The notes under the pieces: generated by a model
What the model saw: the letters and a program-made list of their open reading frames with translations, nothing else
What the model was told of the DNA's origin: nothing
Databases searched by the model: none
NCBI GenBank assembly: GCA_030688225.1
Contig: JAUYIO010000021.1
Span: 16,637 to 80,636, forward strand
Origin: Nanobdellota archaeon
GTDB taxonomy: Archaea > Nanobdellota > Nanobdellia > Pacearchaeales > GW2011-AR1
Reading direction: 5' to 3'
Length of the DNA stretch: 64,000 bases
Shown here: positions 1 through 7,764 of the stretch, one piece after another
Numbering within the stretch: position 1 is the stretch's first letter
How the letters are laid out: every line of letters begins with the position of its first letter
Position numbers and translations under genes: made by a program

Positions 1-2
1 GA

Positions 3-140
3 AAAGTCAAAGTTGATAAAAAAGAACATTCTGATTATAAATGGTTGGATTTCAAAAAATCTGAGAGAAAACTGACATGGAAAAATCAACGATATTGTTT
101 AAGAATAGTTAACAAATCGCTTCAAAGTCAAAAGATGTAA
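3..140 (+). CDS. Nudix hydrolase, C-terminal fragment (cut by window start)
   Basis: Frame 3 is open from the window edge to a TAA at 138-140 and encodes the last 45 residues of a protein. The segment EHSDYKWLDF followed by KLTWKNQRYCLRIVN resembles the C-terminal strand and helix of Nudix hydrolases of the diadenosine-tetraphosphatase (MutT-like) type, where EHSxYxWV and LTWENxxxAL are recurrent. The Nudix box itself would lie upstream and is not visible. The assignment rests on tail similarity only, so the substrate cannot be judged. Confidence 0.55.
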   Translation, partial: KVKVDKKEHSDYKWLDFKKSERKLTWKNQRYCLRIVNKSLQSQKM

Positions 141-192
141 CTTTTGCCTAATCAAAGGAAATGTTTAAAGATTGTGGATGATTGGTTGGAGG

Positions 193-543
193 ATGAAACT
201 CCGTGAATTTGAAACAACGTCTGGAAAGAAAGTTTTGGCTGGGAAAGATGCGAACACAAATGAGGATTTGATTAAGCAAGTTGGGGCGAATGAAGAAGTT
301 TTTCATACTGCAAAACCTGGAAGCCCTTTTGTGAATATCAAAGGCGAAGCGAACAAAAAAGACATTAAAGAGGCTGCGATTTTTTGTGCAAGAAAAAGTC
401 AGGACTGGAGAGACAATAAAACTGATGTTGAAGTTCATCATTTCAAAGGAAAAGATATTTATAAAACGAAAGGAATGAAACTTGGAACTTTTGGAGTGAA
501 GAAATTTAAAGTAATTAAAATTAAAAGGAAAGAATTGGAATGA
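193..543 (+). CDS. NFACT-R (DUF814) RNA-binding domain protein
   Basis: A 116-residue stand-alone NFACT-R domain, the module at the C-terminal side of Rqc2/NEMF/FbpA proteins that act on stalled ribosomes and tRNA. Visible motifs are KKVLAGKDANTNEDLIKQ near the start, then the HTAKPGSPFVNIKG segment and a C-terminal GMKLGTFGVKKFKV strand. I chose the ATG at 193 rather than the upstream TTG/ATG (172/178) because a TATA-like TTTAAA at 164-169 sits 27 nt before it, fitting a leaderless transcript. It overlaps the next gene by 4 nt. Archaea often carry this domain as a separate small protein, possibly an accessory of ribosome quality control; the exact role is inferred. Confidence 0.8.
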   Translation: MKLREFETTSGKKVLAGKDANTNEDLIKQVGANEEVFHTAKPGSPFVNIKGEANKKDIKEAAIFCARKSQDWRDNKTDVEVHHFKGKDIYKTKGMKLGTFGVKKFKVIKIKRKELE

Positions 544-1169
544 TTTTTACATTAAAAGAAAAAAAAGATAAATTAACAGAGATGGTTTATAAAAAAAGTA
601 TGATAGAACTTTCTAAATTTTATGGGCTAAATTGGATAAAAAATAGACCATCAATAATTTTTGTTGATACCAGAAAGGAAATAAATAAATTAAAAAGTAG
701 AAAAACTGAGAAATGGGTCATTGGATGGAGTGAAAGGAACAAAATATTTTTGCTTAATCCAAAGAAGTATAAAAAAGAGAGCAACCACAAATATTTCCGA
801 AAAGAATTTATAGCATTAATAAAACATGAGCTAAGTCATTCTTTTTTCTCTATGAAAACACGAAGAGCTAGTTATAAACCATTGTGGTTAAATGAGGGAA
901 TAGCTATCTTTGTTTCAGGACAAAATAAATTCAAGAAAAAACCTGAAAAGTTTGAAAGAGTATTAAGTTTTTATGAGGAAGGGGGAGAAGGAATATATAA
1001 AGAATCTGGATTTTTAATAGAATTATTATTAAATAAATTTGGGAAAGCTAAATTAATCAAGTTAATTGAAGATCTTGAAAAAATTAATAGCAGAAAAGAA
1101 TTTGAAAAATTATTCAAAAGAATCTATGGATTTGAATTAAATTATGAGAAGATTAATAAAATAAAATGA
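540..1169 (+). CDS. Gluzincin-type zinc metallopeptidase-like protein (peptidase MA-like)
   Basis: A 209-residue soluble protein with HELSH at residues 96-100 and a downstream WLNEGIA motif (Glu119), the HExxH plus NExxx arrangement of gluzincin peptidases such as peptidase MA-like proteins. There is no signal peptide or membrane segment, so a cytoplasmic location is likely. The start overlaps the preceding NFACT-R gene by 4 nt (ATGA), and the 3' end overlaps the next gene by 4 nt, so the three form one translationally coupled unit. The substrate is unknown. Confidence 0.7.
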   Translation: MIFTLKEKKDKLTEMVYKKSMIELSKFYGLNWIKNRPSIIFVDTRKEINKLKSRKTEKWVIGWSERNKIFLLNPKKYKKESNHKYFRKEFIALIKHELSHSFFSMKTRRASYKPLWLNEGIAIFVSGQNKFKKKPEKFERVLSFYEEGGEGIYKESGFLIELLLNKFGKAKLIKLIEDLEKINSRKEFEKLFKRIYGFELNYEKINKIK

Positions 1170-1411
1170 AACCTATTGGAAAAATTCAGCTTGGAAAACA
1201 AGGACTAACTGAGAATTTTATAGGAAGTCTTAGGAATATTTTTAAAACTCATGAAAATGTCAAGATTTCTGTTTTGAAAAGTGCAGGACATGACAAAAAA
1301 AAGGTGAAAGAATATTCTGAAAAAATTTTGGAGAAATTAGGAAAAAAGTATACTGCAAGAAATATCGGATTTACAATTTCTATAAAAAAGTGGAGAAAAG
1401 AAAGAGGATAA
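1166..1411 (+). CDS. CRM-domain (YhbY/CRS1-like) RNA-binding protein
   Basis: An 81-residue protein with GKQGLTENFIGSLRNIF near the N-terminus, the GxxG-containing signature of the CRM/YhbY fold. Bacterial YhbY associates with pre-50S particles, and archaeal homologues are thought to act in ribosome assembly. The length matches a single CRM domain. It starts in a 4-nt overlap with the peptidase gene, so these genes are probably co-transcribed. A ribosome-linked role would fit the neighbouring NFACT-R and S19e genes. Confidence 0.75.
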   Translation: MKPIGKIQLGKQGLTENFIGSLRNIFKTHENVKISVLKSAGHDKKKVKEYSEKILEKLGKKYTARNIGFTISIKKWRKERG

Positions 1412-1455
1412 TTTAAGATATAAATTTTTAAAAAGAATCAAAATCTTTTGCTTTG

Positions 1456-1785
1456 ATGCCAGAAGAAAAACCTCTTTATGAAGACTCAGATTTGAAAATT
1501 GATTATTTTAAAAGCCCTGACGGAAACAAAAGTTGCGAGGACCACGAGATACAATTTGTGTGTTCAAATGAAAGGTATATTCTTCTTCAAAGAGGAGTTT
1601 TAAAAGAATTGGCACATGCAAAAAGATCAAGGCTTATCCAAATTCTTGATAATATTTCAGGTCACATGAGTTTTAAGGATTTACGCAGACATAATTTAAC
1701 TGCAGATGCTATTGGTGTTGCAGCACATTGTGCTTACATAGAAGAAGAAAAAAGATTTGAAGAATACAAGGCAAAATCTTTATAA
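1456..1785 (+). CDS. Hypothetical protein
   Basis: A 109-residue protein I do not recognise. The ATG at 1456 is preferred over the TTG one codon upstream; a TTTTTAAAAAG TATA-like stretch near 1426-1436 lies at promoter distance. The sequence is mixed alpha/beta in appearance, with two cysteines near the N-terminal third and no signal peptide or membrane helix. It stands alone with its own promoter, between the CRM protein and the S19e operon. Confidence 0.6.
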   Translation: MPEEKPLYEDSDLKIDYFKSPDGNKSCEDHEIQFVCSNERYILLQRGVLKELAHAKRSRLIQILDNISGHMSFKDLRRHNLTADAIGVAAHCAYIEEEKRFEEYKAKSL

Positions 1786-1853
1786 ACCTCTTTCTCAATT
1801 AATTTTGAGGTAAATAACCTTTAGGTTAATCTATTGTCGCAAGACAAGCCAAG

Positions 1854-2279
1854 ATGACAAGCGTATTTGAATTAAATGCTCATGAATATAACAGGAAATT
1901 AGCTGAAGCTTTGAAAAAAGTCCCTGAATTTGAAGAGCCTGAATGGGTAAAGTTTGTGAAATCAGGGCCTGCAAAGGAAAGACCGATTGACGAGGAAGAT
2001 TTCTGGTATAAAAGAGCTGCGAGTATTTTAAGACAAATTTACAAAAAAAATGTTGTCGGTGTTAGCAGACTTAGGACAAAATACGGTGGAAAAATACATC
2101 GTGGAATGAAACCTGAAGAATTCCGAAGAGCAGGCGGGAAGATAATTAGAACAATTCTCCAGCAATCTGATAAAGCAGGATTTACAGAAATTGCAAAAGT
2201 GATTAAAGGTGTGAAAGGGAAAAAACCAGGAAGACAATTAACTCAAAAAGGAAAAGAATTTTTGGAGGGAATGAAATGA
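1854..2279 (+). CDS. rps19e: Ribosomal protein S19e (eS19)
   Basis: A 141-residue protein that matches archaeal S19e along its length: the VPEFEEPEWVKFVKSGP block, the WYKRAASILRQIY helix, GVSRLRTKYGG, and the C-terminal GRQLTQKGKEFL. S19e is a winged-helix protein of the small-subunit head needed for SSU maturation. It heads a short operon with L39e and L31e, but two unrelated small genes (2276-2515 and 2716-2970) are interleaved. It overlaps the next reading frame by 4 nt. Confidence 0.95.
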   Translation: MTSVFELNAHEYNRKLAEALKKVPEFEEPEWVKFVKSGPAKERPIDEEDFWYKRAASILRQIYKKNVVGVSRLRTKYGGKIHRGMKPEEFRRAGGKIIRTILQQSDKAGFTEIAKVIKGVKGKKPGRQLTQKGKEFLEGMK

Positions 2280-2515
2280 GTTATTCAGATAATTTAAGGC
2301 ATGGAGAAAAAATGTACATAATTCCTTATGGATGTTCTAATGTAAAAGATGTTATTAGTGTAGAGCCGCAAACAGGGTTATTTACAAGATTAACCATTTA
2401 TTTTCCAGGAGATAAATATCAGGTTATCTCTAATAGTCTTTTAAAAGAAAGAGGAATTAGTCTTAAAACTTATATTGAACAAACTGAAGGGTGGAGACCA
2501 AAAAATGGGAATTAA
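2276..2515 (+). CDS. Small orphan protein between S19e and L39e
   Basis: A 79-residue protein with no family I recognise. It begins in an ATGA overlap with S19e and runs 11 nt into the 5' end of L39e, so it is fully embedded in a ribosomal operon. The sequence is not basic or rRNA-binding in character; it has aromatic/hydrophobic strands (TRLTIYFPGDKYQVIS) suggesting a small globular fold. It is one of several such insertions in this genome's ribosomal operons. Coding is supported by the coupled start and sensible composition only. Confidence 0.5.
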   Translation: MSYSDNLRHGEKMYIIPYGCSNVKDVISVEPQTGLFTRLTIYFPGDKYQVISNSLLKERGISLKTYIEQTEGWRPKNGN

Positions 2516-2708
2516 AAATCAAAAGAAAAAAGAGACACTTGCGAAGAAGGGAAGGCAAACAAAGTGGGCGCCGGTTTGGATAGTCTTGAGAAAATTTGGT
2601 ATGGGAAAAAGAGTTCATCCTTCAAGAATCACAAGATACAGACGTTCGTGGAAGAGAACTAAGCTTCATATTAAACCAAGAAAGATGAGGAAATCTCACT
2701 TCGGTTAA
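2505..2708 (+). CDS. rpl39e: Ribosomal protein L39e (eL39)
   Basis: A 67-residue, very basic protein with the L39e core: KETLAKKGRQTKWAPVWIVL, then the RRSWKRTKL motif near the end. L39e lines the lower polypeptide exit tunnel of the large subunit. The start at 2505 was chosen over 2475 because a GGTGGAG Shine-Dalgarno-like element lies about 8 nt upstream. The protein is longer than the usual ~51 residues, with extra residues at the C-terminus. It overlaps the end of the preceding orphan gene by 11 nt. Confidence 0.88.
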   Translation: MGIKNQKKKETLAKKGRQTKWAPVWIVLRKFGMGKRVHPSRITRYRRSWKRTKLHIKPRKMRKSHFG

Positions 2709-2715
2709 GAATAAA

Positions 2716-2970
2716 ATGAAAAGTATAGAAACACCCTTAGAAATTGCAAGGAGAAATTTGAGAGAAATAGATTGTATTCTAAATAGTATAAGAACACATA
2801 AAATATCTTTCTCTGCAGAAGGGGAAATATCTGAAAAAGGCAATATCCCTCTCCCAAATAAAGAAATAAGGAATGCAAGAGAATGGGCAAAAATTTATGC
2901 TCAAAAAGGATGGTCTGGACAGATTGAAATAGAAGAATATAATGGAGGATATTGCATAACTTATTTATAA
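2716..2970 (+). CDS. Small orphan protein between L39e and L31e
   Basis: An 84-residue unrecognised protein located 7 nt after L39e and 3 nt before L31e in a same-strand run. It has an alpha-helical N-terminal half rich in Ile/Arg/Glu and a C-terminal region with several aromatic residues and one cysteine. It is the second non-ribosomal gene interrupting the S19e-L39e-L31e operon, whose ribosomal genes are often close together in archaea. No function can be inferred from sequence. Confidence 0.5.
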   Translation: MKSIETPLEIARRNLREIDCILNSIRTHKISFSAEGEISEKGNIPLPNKEIRNAREWAKIYAQKGWSGQIEIEEYNGGYCITYL

Positions 2971-2973
2971 AAA

Positions 2974-3558
2974 ATGGCGAAAAAAACTGAGACAAAAACA
3001 CCTGTTGAAAAAATTGAAAGAGAATATGTTATCCCTCTTAGAGAAAGATTGAGAAGTGTTCCAATTTACAAAAAAACTCCTAAAGCTATAAAGACAATAA
3101 AAGAATTTTTAGTGAAACACATGAAAATTTATGACAGAGATCTGAAAAAAATTAAGATTGACAAATATTTGAATGAATTTATTTGGGACAGAGGAATAAA
3201 AAACCCTGTTCATAAAGTAAAAGTCAAAGCAATTAAGGAAGGAGAAATTGTAAGAGTAGAACTTGTGGAAATTCCTGAAAGATTAAAATTCAAGAAATTA
3301 AGAGAGGAAAAGAGAGAACAAAAGTCAAAAGAAGTTTTAGATGGAAAAAAGAAAGTTCTTGAGAAGAAAACTGAAGAAAAACCAAAAGAAGAAACTGCTG
3401 AAAAAATAGAAGAAAAAAAGGTTGAAGAAAAGGAAAAAAAGGCTTCTGTTGTTGAGGCTGGAAAAGAAATTGAAAAAGCTGCAGCAAAGCAAATGAAACA
3501 TCAGGTTGGTGGAAAGGAAAAAGCCCCTAAGATAAAAAGAGTTGCGCTGAAGAAATAA
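2974..3558 (+). CDS. rpl31e: Ribosomal protein L31e (eL31) with long charged C-terminal tail
   Basis: Residues ~10-105 form a clear L31e domain: EREYVIPLRERLRSVPIYK, PKAIKTIKEFLVKHMK and IDKYLNEFIWDRGIKNP, followed by KVKVKAIKEG. L31e sits beside the polypeptide exit tunnel. Residues ~105-194 are an unusual Lys/Glu-rich low-complexity tail that roughly doubles the normal length (~90). Similar charged tails occur here on L11, L32e and L24, suggesting a lineage trend. The gene follows the orphan at 2716-2970 by 3 nt. Confidence 0.93.
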   Translation: MAKKTETKTPVEKIEREYVIPLRERLRSVPIYKKTPKAIKTIKEFLVKHMKIYDRDLKKIKIDKYLNEFIWDRGIKNPVHKVKVKAIKEGEIVRVELVEIPERLKFKKLREEKREQKSKEVLDGKKKVLEKKTEEKPKEETAEKIEEKKVEEKEKKASVVEAGKEIEKAAAKQMKHQVGGKEKAPKIKRVALKK

Positions 3559-3587
3559 TTTTTATACTAAAGAGTTCTAAATTTTTT

Positions 3588-4295
3588 ATGCTGTCTCTAA
3601 TTAAAAAAGAAATTCAATCTCTTGCAAATCCAGAACAGGCAAAAAATCTTCAAAGATTTTTCAAGACAGGAAAAGGACAATATGGAGAGGGAGATGTTTT
3701 TTTTGGACTGAATTCTCAACAAATAAAAGATGTTGCAAAAAAGTTTTATGAAACTGATTTGGGAAATATTCAAGAATTGATTAACTCCAAAATTCACGAG
3801 GAGAGAATGTGTGCGCTAAGGATTTTAATTCAACAATACAAAAAAGCTAAAAAAAATCCTCTGCAAAGAAGAAGGATTTTTGAATTTTATTTGAAAAATT
3901 CTAAAAAAATAAACAATTGGGATTTGGTTGATGTTTCTGCACCAAATATTGTTGGAGATTTTCTTGAAAGAGAAGACTCTGGAATTTTAAGACAACTTGC
4001 AATTTCTGAAAATCTTTGGGAAAAAAGGATTGCAATTGTTTCAACTTACACATTCATTAAAAAAAGAAAATTTGGAGAGACTCTTGCGATTTCAGAGATT
4101 CTTATGAATGACGAACATGATTTGATTCATAAGGCTGTTGGATGGATGTTGAGAGAAGTTGGAAAAAGAAACATGGAAGTGTTGGAAATTTTTCTTGCAA
4201 CGAGATACAAAAAAATGCCGAGGACAATGCTGAGATATGCTATTGAAAAATTTCCTGAAGAAAAAAGAAAAGCTTATTTGAAAGGAGAAATTTGA
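3588..4295 (+). CDS. DNA alkylation repair protein (AlkD-like HEAT-repeat glycosylase)
   Basis: A 235-residue all-helical protein of the AlkD/DUF1061-type DNA glycosylase family, which removes N3/N7-alkylpurines by a HEAT-like repeat scaffold. Recognisable features are INNWDLVDVSAP (the conserved NNWDLVD block) and the C-terminal DLIHKAVGWMLREVGKR helix, both hallmarks of the family, at full expected length. It is convergent with the epimerase gene and overlaps its 3' end by 22 nt. Confidence 0.88.
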   Translation: MLSLIKKEIQSLANPEQAKNLQRFFKTGKGQYGEGDVFFGLNSQQIKDVAKKFYETDLGNIQELINSKIHEERMCALRILIQQYKKAKKNPLQRRRIFEFYLKNSKKINNWDLVDVSAPNIVGDFLEREDSGILRQLAISENLWEKRIAIVSTYTFIKKRKFGETLAISEILMNDEHDLIHKAVGWMLREVGKRNMEVLEIFLATRYKKMPRTMLRYAIEKFPEEKRKAYLKGEI

Positions 4296-5200
4296 TTCTT
4301 CATGAACCATTCATAAGTTTTTTGCAAACCTTGTCCAAGAGTGAATTTTGGTTTCCAACCATAGTTTCTTATTTTATCTGAATTTAAAGAAGATCTCATT
4401 TGTTCTCCTTTTTTCCCTGGAACATATCTTTTTTCAAAATTTCCATTAAAGAAATTAACATTTATTGTATCAAACAGCTCATTCACGTTTGTTTCTATTC
4501 CTGTCCCAATATTATAAATTCCTGAGGGCAATTTTCTTAGAGCTAAAACATTTGCATCAACAACATCTTCAACAAAAACATAATCGCGTGTCTGTAATCC
4601 ATTGCCGTTTATCGTCGGTGAACGATTGTTTAACATGGAGTCAAAGAAGATTGCAATAACACCTGCCTCTCCTTTTGCATTCTGCCGAGGACCATAAACA
4701 TTTGCGTATCTCAAAGAGACAAAATCAATACCAGACTCCTGCAGAAATTTATCAACATTCAATTTATTAAATCCGTATGGAGATTTGGGATTTTCAAAAT
4801 CCTGTTCTGATGCACAGAGTATTTTATCGTCGTAAATAGCCCCTCCACTTGAGGAAAAAATAAATTTGGATTTATGTTCTTTTGCTAAACTTATGAGATT
4901 TTTACTTCCTTCAACATTAACCTGATAATCATAACCAGGATTTGATACACTTTTTCTTACATCAATTTGTGCTGCCATATGAAAAACAGCTTTTGGTTTT
5001 TCTCTGTTAAAAATTTTTTTCATTTCTTCATTATTGCAGATGTTTTCATTATAAATCTTAAGTCTAGGATGATTTAAAGAAAGATTTTCAAGTGTCTCTG
5101 AAGAAAAATCAATAACAGCAACATTATGTCCTTCTTGAAGAAGCCTATTTGTTAAATTGCTTCCTATGAATCCTGCTCCACCTGTTACAATATAATTCAT
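4274..5200 (-). CDS. NAD-dependent sugar epimerase/dehydratase (UDP-glucose 4-epimerase-like)
   Basis: A 308-residue extended short-chain dehydrogenase. GGAGFIGS at residues 7-14 is the NAD-binding glycine motif, SSSGGAIY near 117-123 supplies the catalytic Ser region, and SPYGFNK carries Tyr142/Lys146 of YxxxK. Family members interconvert nucleotide sugars such as UDP-glucose/UDP-galactose for glycan synthesis; the exact substrate cannot be read. The gene diverges from cbf5 over a 51-nt region and overlaps the convergent AlkD-like gene by 22 nt at its 3' end. Confidence 0.87.
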   Translation of the reverse strand: MNYIVTGGAGFIGSNLTNRLLQEGHNVAVIDFSSETLENLSLNHPRLKIYNENICNNEEMKKIFNREKPKAVFHMAAQIDVRKSVSNPGYDYQVNVEGSKNLISLAKEHKSKFIFSSSGGAIYDDKILCASEQDFENPKSPYGFNKLNVDKFLQESGIDFVSLRYANVYGPRQNAKGEAGVIAIFFDSMLNNRSPTINGNGLQTRDYVFVEDVVDANVLALRKLPSGIYNIGTGIETNVNELFDTINVNFFNGNFEKRYVPGKKGEQMRSSLNSDKIRNYGWKPKFTLGQGLQKTYEWFMKNQISPFK

Positions 5201-5221
5201 TGCGAGAGAAAATGTAAAATA

Positions 5222-5229
5222 TTTATAAA
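5222..5229. promoter_or_regulatory. Shared bidirectional TATA box
   Basis: TTTATAAA, itself palindromic, is centred about 25-26 nt from both the epimerase start (5200, minus) and the cbf5 start (5252, plus). In an archaeon with leaderless transcripts one TBP site could fire both ways. This is inferred from spacing only. Confidence 0.55.
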
Positions 5230-5251
5230 GATTATTCCTCCAGAGAATATA

Positions 5252-6067
5252 ATGGAAATAAAGAATATCCTGGAATTTTCAATTTTGAATATAGATAAAC
5301 CCTCTGGGCCTACGAGTTTTGATATTTCTAATTTTGTGAGAAAAAAACTTGGATTGAGAAAAACAAGTCATTTTGGAACTCTTGATCCAAAAGTTACAGG
5401 AGTTTTACCAATTGCTTTAAACAGGGCGTGCAAACTTACAGGATTTTTTTTAGGAGAAGATAAGGAGTATGTTGGAATTATGAGACTTCATGAAGAAGTT
5501 TCCATGGAAGAAATTAAGAAAAAAATAAAAGAGAAATTTTTAGGAAAGATAAAACAAACTCCTCCTGTAAAATCTCGTGTAAAAAGAGAAGAGAGAGAAA
5601 GAGAGATTAAAAAATTTGAGATTCTTGAGAAAGAGGGGAAAGATGTTTTATTTCGTGTTGAATGTCAGGGAGGGACTTATATTAGGAAGTTGATTGATGA
5701 TTTAGGAAAAGAATTAGGAATTGGTGCACATATGCTTGAATTGAGGAGAATTCGTGCAGGAATTTTTAAAGAGACAGATAAGGAATTTTTAAATTTATAT
5801 GAATTTGAAAAAATAGTTAATGATGAAAAAGATTTGAAAAAATTCCTGATTCCTGCTGAAGAAGCATTGAAGAAAATATTTCCTGTTATACAAGTTAAGA
5901 AAGATTCTGTAAGTGGGTTGTTGACAGGGAAACCCATTTTCAAGAAAGATATCGTGGGAAAAATGAAAGATAAATTTATTGCATTCTACAAAGAAAGATT
6001 TATAGGAGTTTACAAAAGAACTGGCGAAGTTGCAAAGCCTGAGTTTGTTTATCAGGAGATAAGGTAA
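5252..6067 (+). CDS. cbf5: tRNA/rRNA pseudouridine synthase Cbf5 (H/ACA RNP)
   Basis: A 271-residue TruB/dyskerin-family protein. The catalytic motif FGTLDPKVTG places Asp45 as nucleophile; KPSGPTSFDIS, TPPVKSRVKREERER and GGTYIRKLIDDLG are the other conserved blocks. A compact PUA-like region follows residue ~195 (KKIFPVIQVKKDSVSGLLTG). Cbf5 is the catalytic subunit of archaeal H/ACA guide RNPs and also makes tRNA Psi55. It is shorter than most archaeal Cbf5 (~330 aa), mainly at both termini. Confidence 0.93.
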   Translation: MEIKNILEFSILNIDKPSGPTSFDISNFVRKKLGLRKTSHFGTLDPKVTGVLPIALNRACKLTGFFLGEDKEYVGIMRLHEEVSMEEIKKKIKEKFLGKIKQTPPVKSRVKREEREREIKKFEILEKEGKDVLFRVECQGGTYIRKLIDDLGKELGIGAHMLELRRIRAGIFKETDKEFLNLYEFEKIVNDEKDLKKFLIPAEEALKKIFPVIQVKKDSVSGLLTGKPIFKKDIVGKMKDKFIAFYKERFIGVYKRTGEVAKPEFVYQEIR

Positions 6068-6120
6068 ACAACATATTTCATAATTGAAAGATTTATATAT
6101 GGGAAAAAGGCAGAATTTAT

Positions 6121-6477
6121 ATGAAAAACAATCAAATCAAAGCCATGGAAAGACTTAGTATAGACTCTGGAATGAGAACCCTAATTGGGAATATGTGGAA
6201 GCATGGTTATAGGACTTTGAATAGCTGTGAAGGAGAGAGTTCAGAAGCATATGTTATGTTTAATGGAGGAGATGGGTGGTTTGAGGAAAATGCTTCAAAG
6301 TACGGTTTAACAAAAGTTGAAAATAAAGCTTGTTGCCAAAGAGAATTTTTAGAAGAGGTTAAAAAACATAATTTAGACCCAAGTATGTTTGTTGATAGAA
6401 GAAAAACATGTGGTTGTGGCGCAGGTGTAAATGGAAATGTTGTATACAGGGGCCAGTTAATGCAATTTTCTCAATAA
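6121..6477 (+). CDS. Hypothetical Cys-containing protein
   Basis: A 118-residue protein I cannot assign to a named family. It has a conserved-looking segment GYRTLNSCEGE followed by AYVMFNGGDGWFEE, a pattern reminiscent of small proteins found in phages and reduced archaea, and later CC and TCGCGAG clusters that could bind a metal. No signal peptide or membrane helix is present. It has its own TATA-like element (ATTTATATATG, near 6090-6100), 21-31 nt upstream of the start. Confidence 0.6.
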   Translation: MKNNQIKAMERLSIDSGMRTLIGNMWKHGYRTLNSCEGESSEAYVMFNGGDGWFEENASKYGLTKVENKACCQREFLEEVKKHNLDPSMFVDRRKTCGCGAGVNGNVVYRGQLMQFSQ

Positions 6478-6536
6478 TAAATCCTGTAGAAGTAAGATAA
6501 AGAAATATTTAATAATCTATGTCTTTTTCCTAGTGT

Positions 6537-6812
6537 ATGAAAAAAACAGTTAGACTTTATATTACCGGAGTTGTTCAGGGAATTTTTTTTAGAATGTTTG
6601 TCAAGGAAAATGCAGAGAAATATAATGTTAAAGGATTTGTTAGAAATTTAGATAATGGAAAAATTGAGGCTTTTTTAGAAGGTGATACAAACGATGTTGA
6701 GAAAATGATTGAACTTTGCAAAAAAGGGCCTAAACACAGCCAAATAAAAAACGTTGAAATAAAAAATGAAAGATTTCAGGGATTGAAAACTTTCAAAATT
6801 TTGCATATATGA
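6537..6812 (+). CDS. acyP: Acylphosphatase
   Basis: A 91-residue protein matching acylphosphatase over its full length. ITGVVQGIFFRMFVKENA contains the phosphate-binding loop with catalytic Arg19, and VKGFVRNLDNGKIEAFLEG supplies catalytic Asn37. It hydrolyses acyl phosphates such as carbamoyl- or acetyl-phosphate in the cytoplasm. The next gene starts 1 nt after its TGA, so it is coupled to the P-loop kinase and RNase H genes. Confidence 0.93.
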   Translation: MKKTVRLYITGVVQGIFFRMFVKENAEKYNVKGFVRNLDNGKIEAFLEGDTNDVEKMIELCKKGPKHSQIKNVEIKNERFQGLKTFKILHI

Positions 6813-6813
6813 A

Positions 6814-7308
6814 ATGACAAACTATTCTGTGATAATTAGAGGTCCTGCTGGAGTTGGTAAAACTACTCTTGGGAAAATGTTAGCTAAAAAAATTAAGGGA
6901 TATTATATTTCTGTTGATAAAATATTGAAGAAACATAAACTTGATTATGTTCAAGATGAGTCTTGCATTTCTGAAGAAAATTGCTTAAAAAGTAATGAAT
7001 TGATTCTTCTGCAATTTTCTGAAGCAATTAAAAAAAATAATCATTTGGTAATAGAAGGTTGTTTTTATCACAAAAGCCAATTAAAGCATTTGTTAAGCAA
7101 ACTTCCAAATAAATCCTTAATTTTTACACTTAAAGCTGAACTTCCAGAATTAATAAAGAGAGATAAAACTCGCAAAGGAATTGGTATAGAGTCGATAAAA
7201 GCAGTTCATAAACTTTCTTCACAATTTGATTATGGGATAATAATTGATACTAATAATAAAACTAAATCACAGATAATTAAAGAGATGGGTTCATTTTTAC
7301 CACGATGA
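6814..7308 (+). CDS. P-loop NTPase, small-molecule kinase-like (AAA_33-type)
   Basis: A 164-residue protein with a Walker A motif GPAGVGKTT at residues 10-18 near the N-terminus and a zeta-toxin/nucleoside-kinase-like layout, including a YISVDKIL segment and VIEGCFYH strand where the Asp and effector regions usually lie. The substrate is unknown. It is placed between acylphosphatase (1-nt gap) and RNase H (4-nt ATGA overlap) in a compact three-gene operon. Confidence 0.75.
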   Translation: MTNYSVIIRGPAGVGKTTLGKMLAKKIKGYYISVDKILKKHKLDYVQDESCISEENCLKSNELILLQFSEAIKKNNHLVIEGCFYHKSQLKHLLSKLPNKSLIFTLKAELPELIKRDKTRKGIGIESIKAVHKLSSQFDYGIIIDTNNKTKSQIIKEMGSFLPR

Positions 7309-7733
7309 TTTATACAAATTCAGATGGAGGTTCTCGTGGAAATCCAGGGCCAGGGGCAGTTGGAATTTTAATAAGAGATGGTGAAAAAATTCTTGTGAAG
7401 CAAAGTAAATTCATCGGGAGATTTGTCACGAATAACATGGCAGAGTATGATGCTTTAATCATGGCTTTAAAACTTGCATCAAAACACACGAACAAAGAAA
7501 TAACTTGTTGTCTTGATTCAGAATTGATTGTCAATCAGCTTTTAGGAAAATACAGAGTTAGAAATTCAAAATTGCTTCCTCTTTTTTTAGAAGTCCAAAA
7601 ACTTCAGGAAAATTTTGAGAAAATTATTTATAAGTATGTAAGCCGAGAGGACAAATTCCAAATACTTGCAGATGAATTGGTTAATGATGAATTGGAAAGA
7701 GCTGGTTATCCAAAGTTTCCTGGAAAGAGATAG
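7305..7733 (+). CDS. rnhA: Ribonuclease H (type 1-like)
   Basis: A 142-residue RNase H-fold protein. The acidic catalytic set is visible: DGGSRGNPGPG (Asp7), NNMAEYDAL (Glu47), CLDSELIV (Asp71) and ILADELVNDEL (Asp123). It degrades the RNA strand of RNA-DNA hybrids. No basic hybrid-binding domain is present, as in archaeal type 1 enzymes. It is the last gene of the acyP-kinase-rnhA operon. Confidence 0.92.
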   Translation: MIYTNSDGGSRGNPGPGAVGILIRDGEKILVKQSKFIGRFVTNNMAEYDALIMALKLASKHTNKEITCCLDSELIVNQLLGKYRVRNSKLLPLFLEVQKLQENFEKIIYKYVSREDKFQILADELVNDELERAGYPKFPGKR

Positions 7734-7764
7734 ATTTTATAAATTAAGAAATATTTAGTTGGTT

